Positions 20,481-30,500 of a DNA stretch of 64,000 nt are shown here, in pieces. The notes beneath the pieces are model-generated. The model had not been told where the DNA came from, did not search any database, and saw only the letters and a program-made list of their open reading frames with translations. The stretch is from Leguminivora glycinivorella. Its lineage: Eukaryota; Arthropoda; Insecta; Lepidoptera; Tortricidae. Every line of letters begins with the position of its first letter. Position 1 is the stretch's first letter. The position numbers and the translations under genes are program-made. The stretch covers positions 1,877,501 to 1,941,500 of the forward strand of contig NC_062988.1 in the NCBI RefSeq assembly GCF_023078275.1, read 5' to 3'.

Positions 20481-23423
20481 ATGGCTGATTTGTGTGAAAA
20501 TGTAACAGAGTTGTTAAACTGTATTGATTTAAATCATTTCCTAAAACAACTGCCAAATATAAAATCTAGATTCCTACTTAGCATACACATTAACTTAAAA
20601 TCATTGCTTAAATACTTTGGTAATCTACAACAAATCGTCTACTCATGTAAACAAAGTGTTGATATAATAATCGTTACGGAAGCTAACATTTCTACTAGTA
20701 TAAGTAATCTGTTTAATCTCACTAATTACAATATGTACGCGCAACTAAGAAAAAATAAAAAAGGCGGTGGCATTATTGTTTATGTACACAAGAAACATAC
20801 ATTTATGCAGACGAAATGTAATACCTATAGCTTTGAATGCCTCTTGGGTAATCTGGTAACCCCGTCAAAACACAATATAGCTTTATGTGCAGTCTACAGG
20901 CCTCCTAATTGTAATAAGCACTTGTTTATAAAAGAGCTCGAACGTACTTTGTACTTCTCACAAACAAATGATTTACTTGTTTTGGGTGATATGAATATAA
21001 ACCTCACTTCTAGCGATACTGTAACAGAATCATACTTAAACATGATGAGCAGTCACGGTCTTGTAAGCGGAATTCAAAGTTACACAAGGGTAGAAACACG
21101 GAAAGATGAGATAACTAAATCTTGTATCGATCACATATTCGTCCGATCCCGCTTGCAAGATGTGTACTGCGGTGCGCTCGGCACGAAACTGGCTGATCAC
21201 AACATGACCGTTGCCGCACTTCTATGCGCTCGCGTACAGGTTGCTCCAAAATACGGCACAAAAATAAATCACAAAAAGTTACAACAAGAACTCAAAGATA
21301 TTAATTGGGCTTCGCACGAAGAGTTAGAATCCCCATCGTCTATTTATAAGTTCATCCAGGACAATTTATGTAGCAGTTATGAAAAATCTAAATATACATG
21401 TAAAATAAGTGAATCAAAACGTAATAAACAAACTTGGGTTTTTGGCAAGGTACAATTAGAGTGTAAAAAACGCGATAAACTGTATTTAAATTGGCTCAAG
21501 GATACAAAAAATATGGTCAACCGACTTGCATATACTAAACAAAGAAATAAAACTAATAAGTTAGTAGAAACGGAAAGAAATATGTTTTATAAGCGAAAAA
21601 TCAATATAGCTAAAGGAGATATGAGAAAACTTTGGCAAACATTGAATGAATTATCAGGGAAAATTTCTGCCTCCATACAGGACACCATAAGCAGAGCGTT
21701 CTCGTCTATGACTTCGGATAAGCTTATTGCAGACATGTTTGCTAGTAATTTTAAGGAAACTGTACATAATATAATACCAAATTGCAATGTTCCGTTATTA
21801 GATCCTAATACCTACAGAATGCCAACAGATAGATCGATGTTACTCAAAAGGGCAACGTCTAAAGATGTTTATAAAATAATCATGAAAACTAATAGTAACA
21901 AAGCGCCAGGAATAGATCAAATTCGGGTTATAGATCTAAAACTCATAGCAGACAGAATCTCGTCTGCTATAGCCCATCTCATTAATAGCAGTTTAGCGTG
22001 TGGTCTATTTCCTGACAGCCTCAAGGTAGGACTAGTACGGCCAATATATAAAAGTGGCAGTGCAACAAACTGTAGTAATTACAGACCTATTACAATGCTT
22101 CCCATTTTAGACAAAATTGCAGAAAAGTACATAAGTAACGAAATACATAACTTTTATAGCAAGCATTGTATTCTCTCCGCTAATCAATTTGGGTTTCAGC
22201 CCAAAAAAAGCACCTCATTGTTACTTTCAAAGTTTACTGATGAGATAAATCAACACTTAAACAATAAATGTCATGTCTTAATAATTTTTATTGATTATAG
22301 TAAGGCATTCGACACTTTACGACATGATACACTAATACATAGACTGGAAGATACTGGTGTCCGTGGGCAACTGTTAAATTGGTGTCGGAATTACTTGCGA
22401 AACAGAATGTATCATGTTAGGATAGGGAACGCTCTTAGCAATGAAGTATTGGTGACAGAGGGCACAGCACAAGGCTCCGTGCTCGGCCCACTCCACTACT
22501 TAGCTTATGTTGATAGTATGAATAACTGTGTCAAAAAATGTTCCGTTTACCAGTTCGCGGATGATACCTGTCTCATTGCCGCCGATAAAAATGTAACTGT
22601 GGCGGAGAAGAAACTGCAATTTGATTTTGATAACGTCTGTAAGTGGTCCCACGATGCAGGGCTAGTCCTAAATGCAGATAAAACCAAACTGCTTCATATA
22701 CACTCAAGTCAATCAAGATCGGTAAGAGAAGTCAGGATCATAGGGCACGACCACCAGTGTCTACACATGCTACCGAATATTGATCAAAATTGCAAGTGTA
22801 TGCCGCTGGAACAAGTTAGTAAACACAAATATTTAGGTGTTATAATTGACAACCGCTTCAACTGGAGAGACCAAATTGACTCAGTGTGTACTAGGTTACG
22901 AGCAATAATGGCAAAAATATATATTCTACGAAATAGGATCCCATATCATATTAGACTCGATGTTTATAATGCACTTGTGGATAGCGTCATTTCTTATGGA
23001 TTAAGTAGTTATGGTCGCACTTTTAAATCATACCTAGACAAAATATATAGGCTACAAGTCAGGCTCTTAAAGATAATAGTACCTCATAAAATAAAAGAAG
23101 AGGTTGTATGTGATAGTGACCTATTTAAATTTTGTAAGGTCCTTCCGATTCACACTAAATTTAAATATCACATGTTAAAGGATCAATACTTCAGAAATGA
23201 AATTAAACATTTAATCTCCCATCCAATAAATACACGGCAAGTAACAAACCAAATGCTTCGGAAACCACAATTTAATAATTTTTATGGCAGGAGAACGTCA
23301 GATTATATTATACCAGATTTAATTAATAAGTTACCTAAACAGTGTAGAGATAAGTTAACACCAACTAATATAGCAAATATACTTAAAAAAGAAATGCTTA
23401 ACCAATTAAATAATTGTAACTGA
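20481..23423 (+). CDS. LINE ORF2: AP-type endonuclease and reverse transcriptase (980 aa)
   Basis: The enzyme nicks target DNA and copies element RNA at the nick. The endonuclease motifs run in order: IVTEANI (E67), AVYRPPN (about 138-145), LGDMNIN (D170), CIDHIFVRS and ADHN, i.e. the acidic and His residues expected of an active enzyme. The RT follows from about residue 470: NKAPGIDQI, FIDYSKAFDTL, GTAQGSVLGPL and FADDTCLI (692-699), the YxDD-equivalent box. A C-terminal domain with YLGVIID and VDSVISYGLSSYG follows. No stop or frameshift interrupts it, so the copy may be recent. The usual LINE RT box is GTPQGSILGPLLF; here it is AQGSVLGPLHY, a mild variant. It is inserted in the same orientation as gene 1. 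Confidence 0.95.
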   Translation: MADLCENVTELLNCIDLNHFLKQLPNIKSRFLLSIHINLKSLLKYFGNLQQIVYSCKQSVDIIIVTEANISTSISNLFNLTNYNMYAQLRKNKKGGGIIVYVHKKHTFMQTKCNTYSFECLLGNLVTPSKHNIALCAVYRPPNCNKHLFIKELERTLYFSQTNDLLVLGDMNINLTSSDTVTESYLNMMSSHGLVSGIQSYTRVETRKDEITKSCIDHIFVRSRLQDVYCGALGTKLADHNMTVAALLCARVQVAPKYGTKINHKKLQQELKDINWASHEELESPSSIYKFIQDNLCSSYEKSKYTCKISESKRNKQTWVFGKVQLECKKRDKLYLNWLKDTKNMVNRLAYTKQRNKTNKLVETERNMFYKRKINIAKGDMRKLWQTLNELSGKISASIQDTISRAFSSMTSDKLIADMFASNFKETVHNIIPNCNVPLLDPNTYRMPTDRSMLLKRATSKDVYKIIMKTNSNKAPGIDQIRVIDLKLIADRISSAIAHLINSSLACGLFPDSLKVGLVRPIYKSGSATNCSNYRPITMLPILDKIAEKYISNEIHNFYSKHCILSANQFGFQPKKSTSLLLSKFTDEINQHLNNKCHVLIIFIDYSKAFDTLRHDTLIHRLEDTGVRGQLLNWCRNYLRNRMYHVRIGNALSNEVLVTEGTAQGSVLGPLHYLAYVDSMNNCVKKCSVYQFADDTCLIAADKNVTVAEKKLQFDFDNVCKWSHDAGLVLNADKTKLLHIHSSQSRSVREVRIIGHDHQCLHMLPNIDQNCKCMPLEQVSKHKYLGVIIDNRFNWRDQIDSVCTRLRAIMAKIYILRNRIPYHIRLDVYNALVDSVISYGLSSYGRTFKSYLDKIYRLQVRLLKIIVPHKIKEEVVCDSDLFKFCKVLPIHTKFKYHMLKDQYFRNEIKHLISHPINTRQVTNQMLRKPQFNNFYGRRTSDYIIPDLINKLPKQCRDKLTPTNIANILKKEMLNQLNNCN

Positions 23424-23734
23424 TAAAAAATAGTTCATTTGTAATAAATGGAGCAGCCTGTATCACGTACCTACGGCTGACCGGTTCTTGTTTTGCTCGG
23501 CCGGCCGGTGTGATACTGATAACGTGACGCGCTCAGTATTAAGTATGTTATTTAGGATGTAAGTATTTATCTGTAGTGCACTTATTTAGTTTTTTATTTT
23601 TTACCTTGCGGAATGGAGTATCGAGACAAACCTTGCTGGTTTAGCGATACTTTTTAAAAAAATATTATGTAATTTGTGGTGTTTAAGTAAAATAAATAAA
23701 AAAAAAAATAAAAAAAAAAAAAATTATTGACAGA

Positions 23735-23885
23735 TCTGTGGTATATCACCTAGGGCCACTAGCACCAACAAAAATGGAGGATTAATCCTCGGGTTAACTC
23801 ACCATTTTATATGGAATTTGACAAATGACAGCCCACTAACCCTGAGTTAAGTGCTTGGTGCAAGTGGGCCTTAGTTTTAAGCTAC
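23735..23885. repeat. Palindromic MITE, family G copy 1
   Basis: AGGGCCACTAGCACCAACAA with GGGTTAACTCACCATTTTAT; the complementary half has CTTGGTGCAAGTGGGCCTTA. An inverted relative lies at 45890-46015 (CCATATAAAATGGTAGGTTA). Confidence 0.65.
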
Positions 23886-24162
23886 TTACGATCGAAGTGA
23901 GATGCACGGCCCCATAGACAACTGTTATGGGAGGTGCGCAGTCAACAGAACAGCCTTTGCCGTCCGGCCAAAATGACAATCAGTAGGCTCTTTTATTAAG
24001 AATGTACTTAATTATAAATCAAATTAAAGAAGAACAAAGAAAATAGAATTGTAATTGCTAATAAGTAGCTTACGTTAATTATTGTAACGTATGATAGTAT
24101 TTATACTAAGCATATTAGTATTTGAAAATTTAGGGTAAATAAAAAAAGATGAATTATTACAA

Positions 24163-27008
24163 TATCGTCCCATTAATGCAAATACCGACTAAGTGACTTT
24201 TTGACGAAATCGAGTTTTTAGCACCTATAGAATAAGGTTTTCAAGGGCTACAATATGTTAAAACCCATGTATTGATACGACGCTGCATTCAAAAGATAGC
24301 TTCCGCATAAAGTTACTTAATGGTCAATTTGTTGCATTATAAACTGCCAGAATGTAATATGAATATTTAATATAAACTTTTATGCTTTATCCGCCAAGTA
24401 GAACCTTTTAATGGTGTATAGTGTTTTTTTGCATTTAAACATTTTGTTAAAGTAGCCATCTTATGTTCTACAAAAAAGTTTAATGTGTACATATTTGATT
24501 TTTGCAAATAAAACTATCAACAAAATTCTTTATTTTAAGCCAGGCTAAATACACCAAATGTCTTTAAGATGTTTTTCCAGAAGATGTTTGTTTATAAACA
24601 TCAGCAATTTCATTCTACCAAAAAGTTGTATAGGGACTATAATTGGTTTTGCATGTGATGTGACGAAGGAAAGGATAACGGTCTATTACTGCAAATACCG
24701 ACTATGTGTAAATAGGCGATTTTGAGATAATGCGGTTTGAAAGTTTGAAGGCACGTTTTATATGAAAACATGAAGAAATTTACGTTATGTGTATGGCATT
24801 TTAAACCCTATATTTTTTTGTTTACTACTTTGTCGTATATATATTCAGAATGTATTTAGTTGACGATCAAATACGATTTAATGAAACAGTCGAATACCTA
24901 CTTAGTTGGTTTTTCCTGTAGAAATAAATGTTTGCATATTTCTCTTCTTTATACATAATTATAACCCATTGTTTGTCTTAAATAAAGCTTCGTTTTTCAT
25001 ACGATGTTCTACAACCTAAATGAGTTTTTTCTGAAATATACCGGGTAATAATTATAAGTTAGCCAGTAAGCTAATATAGTCAGTAGTTTTTAAGAATATT
25101 GTACGCTCGAAATGGGCACTGTTGATACTGTATTTCCTGTATATCATACCATCTTATGTACACAGTTAACAATGAATAAACTTTACTTTACTTTACTTAC
25201 TAGCATACTTACGGTACGAGTAGACTTCAGATGTCACAACTGTGTACCACTTCACCAACTGCAGTATTAAGTGGTTGAAACCACTCATGGTACCCTTTAG
25301 GTATTAAATCTCTGTCACAAAGGCTGAATAAAGTCTTGAGGACACTTAGGTGGAGTCGAGGCACGTCGAATCGAGCCCTGCATACATTTACAATGAACGA
25401 TGAATCCGATTCGACGCGTCGCTAATGGACGTAGTTTCATAAGAAATGCAGAAGGCGAATTAATGAGATTCGACTCGGCGAGCTTAGTGGGCACTAGGCT
25501 TAAGTTCATGTCGAGATCTGGACGTAGCACAAGGCAAGAAAACCAACGCCACAAATTAAACTCCAGTTCAGTAGAACCACCTCAAACCTCTTAATGTATC
25601 ATATCATATTTCTATCTCGGTCTAAAGCTCGATAAACAACTAGCTATCTCTGCGTTCAAGAAAATGGACTTACGCAGACTTTTTGACAAAGGTATCGTAA
25701 CTAAATAGTACCATGAGTGCTTCCAATCACTTAATACCTAGTTAGTCTAGCATTGTCAGCCGTGTTACGGACGTGTTTGTATCGAATTCCACCAGCGATG
25801 AAGATGTTGTTTAATAACTTTTTATCACTCTTGCGCAGTAAGTGTGCAATCGCACGAAGGCGTATCAGGAGTAAAAGAAAAAACTTTTTCCCAAAAGAGT
25901 GTTTAAATTTGTATTTTGGACTACCATAAATACTTTTTTATCTTTTTATTGCAAGTGTGATGAAAAACACTGCGTGTAACTGGGGGCGTAAGAATATTGC
26001 AAACATGATTGCTTTAAATCGCCCCAGAAACCTATGTAATTACCGTTACACATTACTTTTTCTTACTTATTACCTCATCTACGCCTACATTTTAGTGACT
26101 TTGGCGTAAATACTACAAAACTTTAAATAAACTATTACTTCAGGTTATTGAGCGTACAAAAACTATTTACCTATACTAAATGTAACAGTGTAGATAGTGA
26201 AATTTCGAACATAAATTATGGCGGACTTCGGATTGCTGAGACAGTGAACTAGTATGTAGTAAGTACCTATGCATATTATGCTATTACCCAAAAACGCATT
26301 AACCGATTTGTAAAATTCTTTTTGTGATTTCAAGGGAATGCTATTGCGTTACTTCTTGTTAAATTTTACTGAAATCGGTTAAAGTATTTTGTGAAAAATC
26401 TCCTAAAACCGGTTGAAGAGGATTTTTTCAAAATTTTTTTTTTGAGAATAACTCTTCAAAACCATAAATAAAGTATTATTAATGGTTAGTAATGTTAAAA
26501 AACTTTTTATTACAAATGTACCAGTTAAATTAACAATGATAAGTGAAGTTTTGTAACATAAAATTAGAGCAGCTATATTTCCTGCAACTAAAACCGCCTA
26601 TGTCATTGAGAATATTTAATATATTTTGAAATAAGTTCAAAACTTTTGTATATTTTTTCGTTTTTTGCAAATCATAAGTAAAGTGTATTAAAAGCAAAGC
26701 TTAATCAAAGGGAAACACTGCTTTATATGTATTAATAAGAGAAATATACAAATTTTTATTTCTACAGGAAAAACCAACTAAGTTTGCTACTATTTTTTTT
26801 AAATCGTAGTTTTATCGGCAATCAAATCAAGCCTGGATATTGTTTACGATTAAGTATTAAACAACACAATACGGGCTGTAGAATGCTGTATACAAATAGT
26901 AATTTTTTTCATGTTTTCATATGAAATCGTACCTTCAAACATTAAAATCGCATTATCTCAAAATCACTTTTTTGCACATAGTCGGTATTTGCAGTAAGGG
27001 GACGATAT
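24163..27008. mobile_element. Large foldback element with inverted ends (TATCGTCCC...GCAAATACCGACTA)
   Basis: The right end (27008 leftward) reads, on minus, TATCGTCCCCTTACTGCAAA-TACCGACTATGTG. The same end occurs on plus at 24163 and again at about 24685 (TTACTGCAAATACCGACTAT). From 24685 to about 25020 and from 26680 to 27005 the two sides match in inverted orientation, including GTTGGTTTTTCCTGTAGAAA and TTGAGATAATGCG. The extra left end suggests two overlapping or nested copies. The interior (25030-26600) is AT-rich without a transposase ORF. Confidence 0.72.
25080..25200 (+). repeat. Probable LINE 3' tail inside the foldback element
   Basis: Ends TTAACAATGAATAAACTTTA followed by CTTTACTTTACTTA, a TACTT short repeat typical of a LINE terminus. 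The upstream 100 bp has no decipherable ORF. Confidence 0.4.
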
Positions 27009-27042
27009 AAGTATATTATATGTCTTATTTCTAAAGATACCT

Positions 27043-27228
27043 AAGATTTCATCCTTAGAGTATGCGCCCACGGGCGACTTTTCGCTGCGACTTTTTTTTC
27101 TCTTGGATGTGTTTCTATGAAAAGTTGTGTCGCTACGTGGGCGCACTTTCATACTAGTCCAGAGTTCGGTGGTGTGTGAGAAAAAAAGTTGCGACGACAA
27201 AGTCGCTCGGGGGCGCATACCCTTAGGC
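27043..27228. mobile_element. Inverted-repeat MITE
   Basis: GAGTATGCGCCCACGGGCGA with CTTTTCGCTGCGACTTTTTT on the left; AAAAAGTTGCGACGACAAAG and GGGGGCGCATACCCTTA on the right. No ORF. Confidence 0.7.
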
Positions 27229-27237
27229 ATCCCTTAG

Positions 27238-27362
27238 GCCAATAATCCACTATCATATATTTATCATAGAAATATGATCATAGGCAACATTATTATCCTT
27301 TTTCTTCCTATGATCATATTTCTATGATAAACATATTATTATGATAGTGGAATTTCGGCCTT
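27238..27362. repeat. Palindromic MITE
   Basis: GGCCAATAATCCACTATCAT with TTTATCATAGAAATATGATC, inverted as GATCATATTTCTATGATAAA and ATGATAGTGGAATTTCGGCC. It lies about 185 bp beyond the stop codon of gene 2. Confidence 0.75.
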
Positions 27363-27546
27363 AGGTATTTACATAGCATGTGATCATGATAATTATTATA
27401 AGTAGACGAATAAAATTATTGGCGTTTCATTCACGACTAATCTCTAATATCATTACAATAATCGAGGCACGTATTTCGTGAAAGATATAATGAATTAAGT
27501 ACTTATACATATGAGTGCAAAGTGCAATTAATATTTGTGTTATTTG

Positions 27547-30500
27547 TTATTTTACATTGACAGTGATTTCGACGTGGTCCCAGCCCGCGACGTTTTCCAC
27601 GAAGCAATAATAAGTGCCGGCTTGGCTTCTCGACGCTGATCTTATGACGTACTCCGACAGAAATATGTATTCTTTTCTGGAAAAACAGAATAAATGGTGG
27701 TTTTAGTTATCAAATCTTGGCTTTTGGTACCAATAAATACGAGTAAATAAGTCTTTCCCATCACGGAACAATGGTATTCCGGACCTTTGGGAGGCGTGCG
27801 CGGAGCCGAAGCCAACACGTAGAGGCCCTTTCGACACTTTAATGAAATGTAAGGGGTACACCGAGCGGATGTTGCCCTTGCCCGTATCATGGGACACACG
27901 CAGAGGCAACACCCGCCAGGGTGTAAGGACTATTTGAGAGTTAATGGAATCTAAAATGAGGTCTATTTTGATGAAAGTGATGGACTATTAAATACTGGGC
28001 TATGGATAAAAAACCGGACGCCTGCCTAATAAAATGGTATCCAATTTTATTTCCGGCAGACGGTGACTCGTCCCCACAAGATGGGCCCCCACAAAAAGCG
28101 ACATCCAAGATGGCTCAAGGGCAACACCGGTGTGAGAACTCAAGGGTGTCGAGAGGTGTACACCGCTTTCTGCCCAGTGGCTGTGAAGCCACTGCACCAA
28201 CTCGCGTCTTATGCAAATTTTCCGAGTATGTGGAGTAAATAAGTATTATTAGGACATTTTTACACAAATACCCAAACCCTCCTTAGAAATAAAACTATAG
28301 AAACGGATTAAATTTAATTTAAAATTCATCCCGACTTTTCGAACACTTTACAGCGTTCGTAGTCAACGGGTGACTGAGGAAAAATTACAATGTGCAAAAG
28401 CTACCCACATACAAGAAATATTAACGAACCATGACTACTAATAATAGATTTTTAAGGCAGGTTCATACACTATTAATAAAGCTAGTTATACAATGTTCAA
28501 AAATTAATAAATTAATCTATACAAAATTGGCAAAAACAAACTGCAAATGTTCAACACAAATACCTCACAGCCTTCGTCGTGATGTATTTCGCTACTAACT
28601 AGGCTAGATACTCACGTATCGAGTAGGTACGTACAGGCAGCACGATGTCCGCTCCCGATGAAACTACTCAAGTTTCAGTGCAACTTTTGGCAATTAAGGA
28701 GTTGAAAGTTGATTATATCCTTGGTTGAAGTATGTATTCGTTTATAGATACTCACATATCTAGTACAGTCTTCACATTGTCCGCTCCCTTGAACTCCCAA
28801 GTGACGGTTGGGGGCGGGTTCGCTTCTTGCACGCGGCAGGTCAGTGTCACCGCACCGCCGGCTCGTACGGTGACGGACCTGGCCACTCGAGTGATGTAAG
28901 GTTTCACTGGAAAGCAAAATGGAATGGAAAATTGATTTAGAGCAACCCGGCAACCCAAATCAAGAGTGAACAGGCATCTTCTGGGCGAGTTTACTTCATC
29001 GTAGGTCACGTCTTTCTGTGGTCAAGAGTAAGCCCATTTATAATAAAAAAAAATACTGCAGTCTGATCTGGTATCCTCGATGAACGACATAAATTGATGG
29101 TAAGTATGTCGATTTTTCAACGATGAAAATCGTTTTATTTAGATGTTTTTTTTTCGCATTCCCGCACAAGCCATGTGTTGTACATTTTTAGTAAGACTTT
29201 AAATTAAAAAAAAGCACATTTCGAAAGAAAACTTCCTTACCAAGAACTTTAACGACAACAGTTTTCTCGGCAGTTCCAGCCTCATTTTCTGCCACACATC
29301 GATAAGATCCCGAGTCGTTGTACCGCGCCGTAAACCTTCAAACAGATCAAATAATAAATAAATTATGTAACCAGCAATAACGTCTACAAACGATATTGCT
29401 ATTAATAATTTACTTGAAAACTTATATTGTGCTTTTCACTTACTGGAGGTTATTCCCTTCCATAACATGTTTCTCATCAGGGAAGTATGTGCCGTCGTCT
29501 CTGTCCCACCTGACTGTAGCCTTCGGCTCTGCATCCACTGAACACTCTAGCGTGACCATACTATCTAGTCGTACGTCTTGCGTAGATGTTTCTGCGTTTT
29601 TGATTTTAGGCGCATCTAAAAGTTTAAGGGTTTTGATTTATAGACTTTCGTCATTGTTATGATGTATGGTTAAGTACACATTTATATTTTATCTGTATCT
29701 ATTATATACTGTTTTCATTATGATGTTTATTCTCTTTGCTTCGTCTATTAATGCGTGATTATTACTTATCTTTATTGGACCCAATTTGAAAAAAGAAAAC
29801 AAAGATATTCCTAACAACCGCTAGATTCGGATATCATCATCATCCTCCTCGCGTTACCCCGGCATTTGCCACAGCTCATGGGAGCCTGGGGTCCGCTTTG
29901 ACAACTAATCCCAAGATTTTGGCGTAGGCACTAGTTTTTACGAAAGCGACTGCCATCTGGCCTTCCAACCCGAAGGGTAACTAGGCCTTATAGGAATTAC
30001 TCCGGTTTCCTCACGATGTTTTCCTTTTACCGAAAAGCGACTGGCAAATATCAAATGACATTTCGCACACAAGTTTCCGGATCGAAATCGCATGCTCTTA
30101 CCGCTAGGCCACCAGCGCTTCCACTAGATTCTGATATGCTGTATAATTAAATTATAGAAAGCCATAAAAAGTTGCAACTTACAAATAACTTTCAATAACA
30201 TTTCCTTAGAATCTTGCCCCTGTTCATTGGTGGCTTCACATTTATAAATTCCATTATGTTCCGACTTTGCTTCACCTATCACTATTTTCCCTTCTCCGAT
30301 TTCTACGTCTTCGGGCAAATCTGTGAAATCATACGCGTCCGCTTGTCTGTATTTCCAAATCACAGTTGGATCTGGTCTTCCTTTTAATAGTCTAAAAATA
30401 GAAAATTATAAATGCAGACATAAATCGCAATGAAATAATCAACAGTGATCGACTCTGGCCAACGTGGGACTCGAACCCACATCCTTGGATTGCCGGTCTA

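Larger units (their letters stand above)
19302..23724 (+). mobile_element. Full-length-looking non-LTR retrotransposon (LINE), two intact ORFs
   Basis: Two ORFs in order, ORF1 (zinc finger plus coiled coil) and ORF2 (endonuclease plus reverse transcriptase). A 3' UTR of about 270 bp follows, ending in an A-rich tail (AAATAAATAAAAAAAAAATA, to about 23724). The exact 5' edge is not visible; it lies between the gene 1 stop (19301) and ORF1. No target-site duplication was found by eye. CR1/Jockey-like by ORF layout; the clade needs a tree. Confidence 0.85.

Noticed and set aside
25315..25594. Overlapping ORFs on both strands in a GC-richer patch of the foldback element
   Set aside because: Considered a decayed exon or transposase piece, but neither frame shows conserved motifs or splice sites.
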